NCBI GenBank assembly: GCA_035550515.1
Contig: DASZOZ010000135.1
Span: 21,556-85,555 of the forward strand
Source: DATARH01 sp035550515
Lineage (GTDB): Bacteria > Pseudomonadota > Alphaproteobacteria > ATCC43930 > CGMCC-115725
Reading direction: 5' to 3'
DNA length: 64,000 nt
Below, in pieces: positions 43,989 through 51,641 of the stretch; position 1 is the first letter of the stretch, and each line of letters opens with the position of its first letter. The notes beneath the pieces were generated by a model. It did no database searches. It saw nothing but the letters and a program-made list of their open reading frames with translations, and had not been told where the DNA came from. A program made the position numbers and the translations under genes.

Positions 43989-44336
43989 ATGGAGCCGGCT
44001 TTCTTGCTGAGACTCTTCCTCGCTTTTGCCGGCGTCACGTGCTGGCTCGGCGCGGCCCATGCGCAAACGGCGCAGAGCGGGGGTCCGATCATCCAAGGGA
44101 GCCCCGATGTCGTGGTCGGCGGCGCCACCGCGGCGCGCCGAGGCGACATGACGAAAAACGGCGCGCCCGTCATGCAAGGTTCACCCGACGTCTTCATCAA
44201 CGGCAAGCCGGCGGCAACCTCGGGCAACCAGACGGCTTGCGGCGGCGCGGTCATCGGCGGCTCGTCGAACGTGTTCGTCAACGGCAAGCCGCTCGCCCGC
44301 ACCGGCGACGACACGCAAGGCTGCGCCCGCCCGTAG
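43989..44336 (+). CDS. Secreted PAAR-domain protein
   Basis: The 115-residue protein has a Sec signal peptide (residues 1-25, ending AAHA) followed by a PAAR-like fold: GGPIIQGSPDVVVGGATAARRGD, APVMQGSPDVFINGKPAATSGN and VIGGSSNVFVNGKPLARTGD, three glycine-rich repeat turns. Cys residues in TACGG and QGCARP could bind metal or form a disulfide. PAAR proteins usually sharpen type VI secretion spikes, but these lack signal peptides; no T6SS genes are present here, so a periplasmic or surface role is more likely. It is on the opposite strand to its neighbours in an otherwise conserved operon region. Confidence 0.8.
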   Translation: MEPAFLLRLFLAFAGVTCWLGAAHAQTAQSGGPIIQGSPDVVVGGATAARRGDMTKNGAPVMQGSPDVFINGKPAATSGNQTACGGAVIGGSSNVFVNGKPLARTGDDTQGCARP

Positions 44337-44340
44337 TTTT

Positions 44341-44440
44341 GATAACTCGTCATGGCCGGGGATAACTCGTCATGGCCGGGCGTGACCCGGCCATCTCCCG
44401 GGCTGCCGGCGAGATCGCCGGGTCAAGCCCGGCGATGACG
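44341..44440. repeat. Dispersed palindrome with a perfect 20-bp tandem duplication
   Basis: gataactcgtcatggccggg occurs twice in direct tandem (44341-44360 and 44361-44380), followed by a copy of the same two-hairpin element seen at 32213-32285 (ggccgggcgtgacccggcc, gatcgccgggtcaagcccgg). The similarity extends a further 18 bases (aaacaa..tggtcgaactc). It lies between the PAAR gene and the S49 peptidase gene. Confidence 0.85.
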
Positions 44441-44462
44441 AAACAACTGGTCGAACTCCGAG

Positions 44463-45305
44463 CTAAAGGCCGAACCGCGCCCAAAGCAGCCGCGCCTCCA
44501 GCCAGTCCGCCAAATCCGCGGCCAGGCCGAGGCCCGCTTCCGCGACCCCGCGTTGCGGCCGGGAGAACAGCCAGCGCCGGCGGCGCTCGCCGGCAATCGG
44601 CACCAGCCGTACGCGGTCGCCGAACCGCGCGCGCATCACCGAGCGCAGATCGCCGATCCCGTCGATCAGCCCTTTCGCCAGCGCCGCCCGGCCGGTCATC
44701 ACCGCGCCGCTGAACAGCGTCTCGTCGGCGGGATCGATCTTCCCGGCGCGGCGGCGCTTGACGTGGTCCTTGAACGCGGTGTGGATGTCCTGCTGCAATT
44801 CCGTCAACCGCTCGACATCGCGCTCCTGCTCGGGCAGGAACGGGTCGAGCAGCGACTTGTTCTCGCCCGCCGTGTGCAGCCGGCGCTCGATGCCGAGGCG
44901 GTCGATCAGCCGGGTAAACCCGAAACTGCTGCTGATGACGCCGATCGAACCGAGGATCGAGGTTTCTTCGGCCCATACCTCGTCACCGGCCAGCGCCAGC
45001 CAGTACCCGCCCGAGGCGGCGACATCCTCGGCAAAGGCGAACACCGGCAGCCGCTTCTCCTCGGCCAAGGCGCGGATGCGGCGATAGAGCAGCGACGACT
45101 GCACCGGCGAGCCGCCCGGGGAGTTGACGATGATCGCGACCGCCACCGCACGCTTCATCGAAAAGGCGCGCTCGAGCGCCGCGGCCTGGCCGGCCAGCGA
45201 GATCGCGCCGCGCCACTGCCGGGCCGCGATCACCCCGTCAAGGCGCAGCACCGGCACAGCCGGCCGTTGCTGGATAAAGCGGTCGACGACATCGGAGAAG
45301 CTCAT
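44463..45305 (-). CDS. S49-family serine peptidase (SppA/SohB-like)
   Basis: The 280-residue protein is a short S49 peptidase: nucleophile S98 in AASGGYW and likely general base K150 in AGENKSLLDPF, the Ser-Lys dyad arrangement of SppA/SohB. Flanking blocks are AIIVNSPGGSPVQSSLLYRRI and TSILGSIGVISSSFGF. It may process signal peptides or membrane proteins, though no clear membrane anchor is seen at the N-terminus. ATG 45305 gives MSFSDVVDRF; upstream in-frame codons are not conserved. It lies 25 bases downstream of trmN6 on the same strand. Confidence 0.92.
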   Translation of the reverse strand: MSFSDVVDRFIQQRPAVPVLRLDGVIAARQWRGAISLAGQAAALERAFSMKRAVAVAIIVNSPGGSPVQSSLLYRRIRALAEEKRLPVFAFAEDVAASGGYWLALAGDEVWAEETSILGSIGVISSSFGFTRLIDRLGIERRLHTAGENKSLLDPFLPEQERDVERLTELQQDIHTAFKDHVKRRRAGKIDPADETLFSGAVMTGRAALAKGLIDGIGDLRSVMRARFGDRVRLVPIAGERRRRWLFSRPQRGVAEAGLGLAADLADWLEARLLWARFGL

Positions 45306-45330
45306 GCAACACCAGATGGTGATGCCGGGG

Positions 45331-46086
45331 CTAGAACGCCAGCGGCTGGCCGCCGCGCAGCACCGCCTCGGCGGCTTCCGAGAAGCGGCCGTCGGCTTCA
45401 TGCAGCACCATGCCGACCGCGAGCCGCGCCGGCGAGGCGATCTGTTTGCGGGCCCGCACGATGATGCGGCTCGCCGGCCTCCCCTGCCCCGGCCACAACG
45501 GAAACACCACGACCTCGCCGGCGCGACCGGCGATCTGGCCGAGCAGCGCGTCGATGCGGTCGGCGCGGTGGATAAAGGTCACCGTGCCCTTGGGCTTCGC
45601 CATGGTCAGCGCAAAGCGGATCCAGTCGCCGAGCGCGGCATCGCTCTCGACCGTCGCCTCGGCGCGCGCCGGGTTCGGCGTCTCGTTGGCGCGGGCGCGT
45701 TCGAGATAGGGCGGGTTGGCGATGACATGGTCGAACGCGCCGGCGCTGATCCGCGGCGGCGGGTTGAGCAGGTCGCCGACCATCACCGAGGCGCGGTTGC
45801 CCATGCCGTTCAGGATGATGTTGTCGCCGGCGATGCGCACCAGCTCGCGCTGGCGTTCGAGCCCCGCCACCCGGCATTGCGGCTCGCGCGCCGCGACGCA
45901 GAGCATCGCGGCCCCCGTGCCGCAGCCGATGTCGAGCACCAGCTGCCCCGGCTCGGCCGCTACCGCGGCCGCCAGGAACACCGCGTCGATCGAGACGCGC
46001 GCGCCGTCGACCGGCTGGCGCAGGCGGACACGGCCGCCGAGCAGGGCGTCTTCGCTGACCGGCAAGCCGTCGTCGGGCATCGTCAT
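45331..46086 (-). CDS. trmN6: tRNA1(Val) (adenine(37)-N6)-methyltransferase-like protein
   Basis: The 251-residue Rossmann methyltransferase has the SAM motif LDIGCGTGAA at 51-60 and the N6-adenine-type NPPY at 124-127 (VIANPPYLERAR). Its fold and motif order match TrmN6/YfiC, which methylates A37 of tRNA1(Val); related structural methyltransferases with other targets exist, so function is by family. Start ATG 46086, preceded by GGAGG at seven bases, overlaps the DUF2007 stop in an ATGA. The long upstream open frame was rejected. No partner is needed for activity. Confidence 0.87.
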   Translation of the reverse strand: MTMPDDGLPVSEDALLGGRVRLRQPVDGARVSIDAVFLAAAVAAEPGQLVLDIGCGTGAAMLCVAAREPQCRVAGLERQRELVRIAGDNIILNGMGNRASVMVGDLLNPPPRISAGAFDHVIANPPYLERARANETPNPARAEATVESDAALGDWIRFALTMAKPKGTVTFIHRADRIDALLGQIAGRAGEVVVFPLWPGQGRPASRIIVRARKQIASPARLAVGMVLHEADGRFSEAAEAVLRGGQPLAF

Positions 46087-46292
46087 GGCTGCGCCTCCGC
46101 TTCGGTGATCAGCCGATGCGCCCGCCCGTGATCGCCCTCGTCGACCATCAGGCGGCGCTGGATCGCGCCGATGCTGCCTTCGACGAGGCTGGTGTGCTGG
46201 TCGAGCACCAGGCAGTCGATCCCGGCATCGGCCAGCAGGGCCTGTATCCAGGACAGCCGGACGAGGTCGTTGGTGCGCAGCAACTCCTTCAT
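46083..46292 (-). CDS. DUF2007-family small protein
   Basis: A 69-residue protein starting MKELLRTNDLVRLSWIQALLADAGIDCLVLDQHTSLVEGSIG, then RRLMVDEGDHGRAHRLI. This is the pattern of DUF2007 (putative signal-transducing protein), a ferredoxin-like fold of unknown function seen in many bacteria and commonly next to this methyltransferase. It shares an ATGA with trmN6 and is presumably co-translated. No signal peptide or membrane segment. Confidence 0.87.
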   Translation of the reverse strand: MKELLRTNDLVRLSWIQALLADAGIDCLVLDQHTSLVEGSIGAIQRRLMVDEGDHGRAHRLITEAEAQP

Positions 46293-46456
46293 CGGCGGTC
46301 CGTTGGTTGGACGGTGCTTTGCGGTAATGGCCCCGGCACTTGACCGGGCACCCCGTCACTCTATGCTCGCTCGCGTTCGGGCGCGTCAAGCTCGTCCGCC
46401 GCGGGCAATCCGGCCGTTCAGCGGCCAGGAGGCGGAAACCCGATCGAGGAGTAATC

Positions 46457-47482
46457 GTGGCCCCTGCGCAGCCGAATATCGATCGCACGAGCGAGCGCCC
46501 CGCGGCCTCGCTCGACCCGCTGTTCCGGTTGATGTCGGCCGATCTGCAGCGGGTCAACACGCTGATCGTCGAGCGCATGCACAGCCCGATCGCGCTGATC
46601 CCCCAACTGGCGGGCCATATCGTATCGGCCGGCGGCAAGCGGCTGCGGCCGTTGCTGACCCTGGCCTGCGCGCGGCTCTGCGGCTATCGCGACGGCGAGC
46701 GCCATATCGCCATCGCCGCGGTGGTCGAGTTCATCCACACCGCCACGCTGCTGCATGACGATGTCGTGGACGCCAGCGACTTGCGCCGCGGCCGCGACAC
46801 GGCGAACGCCGTCTGGGGCAACAAGCCGGCGGTGCTGGTGGGAGATTTCCTGTTCGCCCGCGCCTTCCAGCTGATGGTCGCGGACGGCTCCCTGAAAGTC
46901 CTCGACATCCTGTCCCGCGCCGCCTCGGTGATCGCCGAGGGCGAGGTGCACCAGCTGGTGACCGCGAACGACACGGCGACCTCGGAGGAAGCCTATCTCG
47001 CGGTCATCGAGGCGAAGACCGCGGCGCTGTTCGCCGCGGCCAGCCGGGTCGGCGCCGTGCTCGCCGACCGCCCGCACGACGAGGAGATGGCGCTGGAGCG
47101 CTTTGGCCAGAACCTCGGGATCGCCTACCAGTTGATCGACGACATGCTCGATTTCTCGGCGCGCGAGGCCGAGCTCGGCAAGGCGGTCGGCGACGATTTC
47201 CGCGACGGCAAGATCACCCTGCCGATCGTCATCGCCGTGGCCCGCGGCGACGTCGAGGAGCGCGGCTTCTGGCGCCGCACGCTGGAGGCCGGCGAGCAAG
47301 GCCCCGGCGATCTCGAGCGCGCGCAGCGCATCCTCGAGCGACGCGGCGCGCTCGCCGAGACGCTGGCCCGCGCCCGCGCCTATGCCGGCGCCGCCATCGA
47401 TGCGCTGTCGTGCTTTCCCGACAGCCCGCTGCGCCGGGCGCTGATCGAAGCCGCGGCGTTTGCGACGGAGCGCGGTTTCTAA
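46457..47482 (+). CDS. ispB: Polyprenyl (octa/decaprenyl) diphosphate synthase
   Basis: This enzyme chains isopentenyl diphosphate units to make the side chain of ubiquinone. The 341-residue product carries the first Asp-rich motif D101-D102-V-V-D105 in ATLLHDDVVD and the second, QLIDDMLDF, near residue 225, plus AGGKRLRPLLT. Chain length (8 or 10) depends on residues near the first motif that I cannot resolve. The GTG at 46457 has GAGGAG six bases upstream and gives a family-length protein; upstream in-frame ATG 46340 lacks support. It is divergent from the DUF2007 gene, and fits the ubiquinone-using Complex I in the window. Confidence 0.95.
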   Translation: MAPAQPNIDRTSERPAASLDPLFRLMSADLQRVNTLIVERMHSPIALIPQLAGHIVSAGGKRLRPLLTLACARLCGYRDGERHIAIAAVVEFIHTATLLHDDVVDASDLRRGRDTANAVWGNKPAVLVGDFLFARAFQLMVADGSLKVLDILSRAASVIAEGEVHQLVTANDTATSEEAYLAVIEAKTAALFAAASRVGAVLADRPHDEEMALERFGQNLGIAYQLIDDMLDFSAREAELGKAVGDDFRDGKITLPIVIAVARGDVEERGFWRRTLEAGEQGPGDLERAQRILERRGALAETLARARAYAGAAIDALSCFPDSPLRRALIEAAAFATERGF

Positions 47483-47536
47483 AAAAACTGCTACAATCTC
47501 CCACATTATGCGCGGGATTGGATCGTTGGCGTTCCG

Positions 47537-48856
47537 GTGAAGCTTGCGACGGTCGTTGCGCTGATCGTGAGCCTGCTGACGGTCTCGGCCCTTGCCGATG
47601 GCGGCGATACCGCGAAAACCGCCGGCGATCTCGTCAAGAAGGGCCAATACGGCCAGGCCCAGCTCCTGTACCAGCGACTGATCGATGCCGCCGGCCGGGA
47701 TGCGGACCGGGGGCCGGTTCTGATTGCACGGGCCGACGCCTATTTCGCCGCCGGCGAATACGGCAAAGCCCAAGCCGCCTTGGCCGCCGCTCGCGCGTTG
47801 CCGCTCGGCGCGGAATTGACAAAACGCGCCGACGTGCTTTCCGACAAGATCGCCGACAAGCTCTCCTGGCAGCGTTTCGAAGCCTCGGCGACGATGAGCC
47901 TGGTGCACGATACGCATGTCCGCCACCGCGTGCGGGTCGTCTCCAGCGCCAATGGCACCGAGATCATCGAGATTTGCGACGACGAACCGAGCTTTGACGA
48001 TTTCGACGACGGCCCGAGCGTCATCACCAGCGAAAATTGCTATTACGAGGAGGTCACCGGCGACAGCAAGGCGTCGACGCAAAATATCAACATCGCCGAC
48101 TGGCAATTCCAAACCGCGAGCAAGGTCGAGCATCAGTTTCCGCTCGACAGCCGCGGCAGCTACTGGCGAACCGTCGCGGAGCTGACGCAAAGCTGGCAGG
48201 TTATCGCCGCCGACCAGGACAACCGGGTGATCCGGGCACGGACCGGCCCCAGCTGGTTCGAGCCCGATTGGCAGGCCCGCTTCGACCTTAATCTCGGCTA
48301 CCTGACCGGCCGGCAAAACCACGTGACAAACCTGCAATACCTCGCGCCGATGGCTGCCTGGGAATGGCGGCCCATGCCGAACCTGAGGCTGAACTCGAAT
48401 TATCAATACGAGTCGCGCCGCGCGTTCCCGAGCCAGCAGAACGGCCACGCGAACCTAGTCGATACGCAATTGCGCTGGGACATGACACCCGTCGACACGG
48501 TCGTCGGCCGCACCCTGCTGCGCGAGCAGGTCGCGCAGTTCGCCTACAATTCCTATCGCAGTGAGGAACTGCGCGCGGGATATCGCCGCGGGTTCAAGTG
48601 GTGGTTTGGGCTCGGCGGCGGCTTCGCCGAGGCGGAATTGCGGGCGCGCTTCTCCCAGTTCTATGGCGCGGCGCCGAGCGATAGCGGCCTCACCCGCCGG
48701 GATGTCATCCCGACCGGGCTGCTCGTCCTCGGGCAGGAATTCGGCAAGGCCTGGACGGTAAAAATTTCGTGCTCCTACAATGAGGTCGATTCCTCGGTGG
48801 TCCGTTATAACCGCGACGATTTCCAGTACTACCTGGCCGTGACGCGCAAGTTTTGA
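47537..48856 (+). CDS. Outer-membrane protein with TPR-like N-terminus and beta-barrel (SLAM-like)
   Basis: The 439-residue protein has a signal peptide (residues 1-20), a helical repeat region (about 25-110, with GQYGQAQLLYQRLIDAAG and ADAYFAAGEYGKAQAALAAARA) and a C-terminal beta-barrel ending in Phe (DDFQYYLAVTRKF), the typical Omp ending. This resembles surface lipoprotein assembly modulators (SLAM), which carry lipoproteins to the cell surface, but assignment is tentative. Between the two regions is an acidic loop flanked by C147 and C168 (DDEPSFDDFDDGPS), unusual and possibly Ca2+-binding. The GTG start has a weak ribosome site. No lipoprotein substrate gene is adjacent. Confidence 0.7.
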   Translation: MKLATVVALIVSLLTVSALADGGDTAKTAGDLVKKGQYGQAQLLYQRLIDAAGRDADRGPVLIARADAYFAAGEYGKAQAALAAARALPLGAELTKRADVLSDKIADKLSWQRFEASATMSLVHDTHVRHRVRVVSSANGTEIIEICDDEPSFDDFDDGPSVITSENCYYEEVTGDSKASTQNINIADWQFQTASKVEHQFPLDSRGSYWRTVAELTQSWQVIAADQDNRVIRARTGPSWFEPDWQARFDLNLGYLTGRQNHVTNLQYLAPMAAWEWRPMPNLRLNSNYQYESRRAFPSQQNGHANLVDTQLRWDMTPVDTVVGRTLLREQVAQFAYNSYRSEELRAGYRRGFKWWFGLGGGFAEAELRARFSQFYGAAPSDSGLTRRDVIPTGLLVLGQEFGKAWTVKISCSYNEVDSSVVRYNRDDFQYYLAVTRKF

Positions 48857-48931
48857 GCGCCGGCGACGCTTGGCGGACCGATGCCATTGCACCGCGGCGC
48901 GGTTGGGCCTATATCAGCGGCCCGGTCGTGG

Positions 48932-49008
48932 CGGAGTGTAGCTCAGCCTGGTAGAGCACTGCTTTCGGGAGGCAGGGGCCGGAGGTTCAAATCCTCTCAC
49001 TCCGACCA
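48932..49008 (+). tRNA. tRNA-Pro (anticodon CGG)
   Basis: A 77-nt cloverleaf: acceptor stem CGGAGTG/CACTCCG, D-arm GCTC/GAGC with an AGCCTGGTA loop, anticodon stem CTGCT/GGCAG with loop TTCGGGA (anticodon CGG at 48966-48968, reading CCG), T-arm GGAGG/CCTCT with TTCAAAT, and genomically encoded CCA at 49006-49008. G37 after the anticodon is typical of tRNA-Pro. All stems pair, with two G-U-type wobbles. Confidence 0.93.
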
Positions 49009-49027
49009 TTTCACCCATGGCCAAACG

Positions 49028-49059
49028 GCAAACGCCCCCGCGGTTCCGGGGGCGTTTGC
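49028..49059. terminator. 13-bp hairpin after tRNA-Pro (bidirectional terminator candidate)
   Basis: gcaaacgcccccg (49028-49040) and cgggggcgtttgc (49047-49059) make a perfect 13-bp stem with a six-base loop, 20 bases after the tRNA. On the plus strand it is followed by g-ttt-cc; on the minus strand by cgtttgg. Short T-runs make it a reasonable terminator for the tRNA and possibly for the facing RiPP operon. Confidence 0.6.
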
Positions 49060-49078
49060 GTTTCCAGGACGAGATAGT

Positions 49079-49105
49079 GCCCTCTCCCGCAATGCGGGAG
49101 AGGGC
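49079..49105. terminator. 12-bp hairpin downstream of the RiPP operon
   Basis: gccctctcccgc (49079-49090), loop aat, gcgggagagggc (49094-49105). It begins 15 bases past the stop of the minus-strand secreted-protein gene. It has no T-run, so it may be a processing or stabilising hairpin instead of a true terminator. Confidence 0.45.
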
Positions 49106-49120
49106 GCCTTGCGGACGGCG

Positions 49121-49930
49121 CTATTCCCAGAACGCCATCACGATCTTGTTGTCGGCATCGAGGATCAGGTTGATGCGGTTGGGGTTGTGCACCTGCCCCT
49201 TGACCCCGTGCGTCGGACCGATCGGCCGGAAATCGGGCGGGAGGTCGCCGCCGTAGATAATCCCGGGGCCGGCCTGGCCTTGGCCCTTATCGACAAATTT
49301 CTTGCCGACGCATTCCTTGCAGTCGTTGGTCTTGATCTGCGCCTGCGTGCTGCCGTTCATGCCTTTCAACTCGAGCGCGTTGCCGAAGGCGCGGATGCGC
49401 ACCCCCTTGAACGGATGGCCCGCTTCGAGGGTGAAGTCCGCGGCGATCGGCTGGAAGCCCTCGGCCTTTTGCGATTGCTCCGGGCTGGTGGCGATGAATT
49501 GCAGATCGAGGACGTCATCGGCCGGCTTGCCGTAGAAGAACGGGATGAGCTGCGGGTTGCTCCATCCCGCGGAGCTGACCAGCCCCGTGACGCGAACGAT
49601 GTCGACCTTCGGCTCGAGCGTCGCATGCAGGATCTCGATGCCGGTCACGTAGAGGACCGGCACGTCGAGCGGCCGGTTGCCCCCGGACGGGCCGGCGGCA
49701 TTGTCGTCCTGGCCCGCCTGTTGATAACCGAGCGATCCGCCGCCGCCCGCTGGCGCCGCCGACTGCTGCTGCGCGTAGGCAGTGCCGGTAAAGCTCATGC
49801 CCCCGGCGCCGCCGGCGCCGCCGGAGCCGAACAGGGAAGCGGGGCTGCCGCCGGCCTGTGCAAAGGCACCGCTCGACAAGCCCATCACCAGCGCCAGCAC
49901 ACCCACCATGCGCAGTTTGGAATAATTCAT
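49121..49930 (-). CDS. Secreted Gly-rich protein of unknown function in RiPP operon
   Basis: The 269-residue protein begins with a signal peptide (about residues 1-25, AFAQA), continues as a Gly/Ala/Ser/Gln-rich segment (26-85) and ends in a 185-residue domain of unknown type (VPVLYVTGIEILHATLEPKV, IPFFYGKPADDVLDLQF, INLILDADNKIVMAFWE). It has a CxxC pair, C204 and C207 (NDCKECVGKK). I recognise no family and it is not the solute-binding GrrP known from other such operons. It is the third gene of the operon, 55 bases after the maturase. The start ATG 49930 is chosen because GGGGA lies six bases before it. It may protect, carry or display the modified peptide. Confidence 0.7.
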   Translation of the reverse strand: MNYSKLRMVGVLALVMGLSSGAFAQAGGSPASLFGSGGAGGAGGMSFTGTAYAQQQSAAPAGGGGSLGYQQAGQDDNAAGPSGGNRPLDVPVLYVTGIEILHATLEPKVDIVRVTGLVSSAGWSNPQLIPFFYGKPADDVLDLQFIATSPEQSQKAEGFQPIAADFTLEAGHPFKGVRIRAFGNALELKGMNGSTQAQIKTNDCKECVGKKFVDKGQGQAGPGIIYGGDLPPDFRPIGPTHGVKGQVHNPNRINLILDADNKIVMAFWE

Positions 49931-49985
49931 GGTCATCCCCATTCTTGAAGTGAATGTCCGTTTCCCGCAGCCGACGCCGTCTCCG

Positions 49986-51143
49986 TCATATCGCCGCCAT
50001 CGTCCGGGCTTCGGCGGCATCGGCCGCCCGTTCCAAGCGGTCGAGCACGAGGTCGGTCGCGCGCATCTTGGTCATCCGGCAATAGGTCGTTTCGGCGGTC
50101 GCGAAGCTGCCGTTCTCGAACAGCTTGTTGACCGGCTCGCCGCCGCCGCAGACGCTGAAATACTCGCAGCTCTCCCGGCATTGCGCGACGCCGGCGTCGA
50201 TGTCGGCCTGCATGCGCTTGAGCAAGGGCCGCTCGGCGAGATCGACCAGCCTGTCGCGGTTGATGTTGCCGAGCACGAAATCGTCATAGACGGCGCTCTT
50301 CAGCCCCAGCAATTCGGGTGAGAACGTGGCGATATTGCCGGTCCAATCCATGCTGGTGATCGCGAACGGCGTCGTCAGTTGGTTGGCGAAGCCGGCTTCG
50401 CGCGGACGGAAAATATTGCGCTGTGCATCGTCGATCTCGCGAATAAACCGGATCCGCTCGGGATGCGCCGCCGACAGGCGCCAGAACTCGCTGAGAAACC
50501 GGTAATAGGCCTCCTCGATCCCGGCTTGGGCGAAGCTTTCCGAGCGATGCTCGCCCTCGCTCTCCTCGACGTTGAAGCAGACGTGGTCGATGCCCTCGGC
50601 GAGGTAGAAATCGAGCATCTCGTGCGGCGCGGCCAGGCTTTCGGCGGTCAGCACCGAGATCACGTGAAACGGCACGCCGTGCGCCCTCAGCCGGCGGATG
50701 CCGGCGACGGCCTTGTCGAACGTGCCCCGCCCCGAGCGGGTCACCCGGTTGCGGTCATGCAAATGCGCCGGGCCGTCGATGCTGACCCCGACCGCAACCC
50801 CGGCCTCGGCGATAAACGCGCACCAGGCGTCATCGACCAAGGTGCCGTTGGTCTGGAACGAATGCCTGACCGGAAGCCCGGCCGGGCGCAGTTCCTCGAT
50901 CATCGCGAAGACATCGCGGTAGAACGCGATCGGCAGCACCATCGGCTCGCCGGCGTGCCAGACGACGCTCAGCTCCTCCGCGCACCAGCCCGAGGCGAAC
51001 ACCTGGCTGAACAGGTTGACGAGCGTCTCGCGCGCGACGACCGCCTTGTTGGTGCGGTCGGGCAGATAGCAGTAGCGGCAATCGATGTTGCAGAACGGCG
51101 TCGGCTGGACGATCAGCAACTGGATCCGGGGCATGTCTTGCAC
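49986..51143 (-). CDS. grrM: Radical SAM/SPASM peptide maturase, GrrM/OscB-like
   Basis: This 385-residue enzyme has the radical-SAM cluster C18-x3-C22-x2-C25 (PTPFCNIDCRYCYLP) and a C-terminal SPASM domain with C322, C326, C332 (CRESCEYFSVCGGGEP) and C355 (ETTYCRM) for auxiliary clusters. The family (GRRM) installs three-residue cyclophanes between an aromatic side chain and a residue two positions on in precursor peptides. The adjacent precursor has Trp-x-Asn repeats, the expected target. The GTG at 51143 or ATG 51134 could start; neither has a strong ribosome site, and the precursor stop is only 35 bases upstream. Cytoplasmic enzyme. Confidence 0.88.
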   Translation of the reverse strand: MQDMPRIQLLIVQPTPFCNIDCRYCYLPDRTNKAVVARETLVNLFSQVFASGWCAEELSVVWHAGEPMVLPIAFYRDVFAMIEELRPAGLPVRHSFQTNGTLVDDAWCAFIAEAGVAVGVSIDGPAHLHDRNRVTRSGRGTFDKAVAGIRRLRAHGVPFHVISVLTAESLAAPHEMLDFYLAEGIDHVCFNVEESEGEHRSESFAQAGIEEAYYRFLSEFWRLSAAHPERIRFIREIDDAQRNIFRPREAGFANQLTTPFAITSMDWTGNIATFSPELLGLKSAVYDDFVLGNINRDRLVDLAERPLLKRMQADIDAGVAQCRESCEYFSVCGGGEPVNKLFENGSFATAETTYCRMTKMRATDLVLDRLERAADAAEARTMAAI

Positions 51144-51178
51144 CGCAGAGCCGCCCGTCGTCCGCCGCCGTGGCCGCG

Positions 51179-51508
51179 TTACCAGTTACGCCACCAGTTG
51201 TTCCAGTTCCGCCAGTTGTGCCAGTTGTTCCAGTTGGGCCAGCCCCAGCCGTAGCCCCAATTGCCCCAGGCCAGCCGGCCGGCGGATTTGGCAGCCTCGG
51301 TCTTGAGCTGGTCGAGCGCGCTGACCGCGTCGCGGACCGCGGCGAGCCGCTCCGAAATCTTCGCCTTCTCGGCCGCCGAAGGCTGATCTCCGGCCGGCGG
51401 CTCGTTGGCCGCCGCGGGAGAAGCTGCGCCAAGCGCCAACGATACCCCCACGGCTCCGGCGGGGGCCAATTGGGTCAGGATGGTCTGGTATTTCAGCCGC
51501 AGCGACAA
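51179..51508 (-). CDS. grrA: GrrA/OscA-like RiPP precursor with Trp-x-Asn core
   Basis: The start is TTG 51508: AAGGAGGA lies five bases before it, whereas the upstream ATG at 51523 would place this ribosome site inside the gene. The 109-residue peptide begins MSLRLKYQTILTQLAPAG and has a signal-like segment ending AAA-N at about 34/35, a helical leader (40-80) and a Trp-rich C-terminus (81-109). The tail holds seven W-x-N units: W81-G-N, W90-P-N, W93-N-N, W96-H-N, W99-R-N, W102-N-N and W106-R-N. This fits substrates of GrrM-type radical SAM enzymes. Function of the mature product is unknown. Confidence 0.87.
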   Translation of the reverse strand: MSLRLKYQTILTQLAPAGAVGVSLALGAASPAAANEPPAGDQPSAAEKAKISERLAAVRDAVSALDQLKTEAAKSAGRLAWGNWGYGWGWPNWNNWHNWRNWNNWWRNW

Positions 51509-51641
51509 TGTTTCCTCCTTCATCGGCGACCGGTGGATCGATTGCCCCGGCATGGCGCCGGGACGATATGGCTAAGGAGCGTGCCCGTCCGAACGCCGGG
51601 CGTTGGTGATACGTTGCGGAAGGACCAACGGTTTCACGCGC

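Noticed and set aside
43989..44336. PAAR gene as part of a type VI secretion system
   Set aside because: No T6SS gene is in the window and the protein has a Sec signal peptide.
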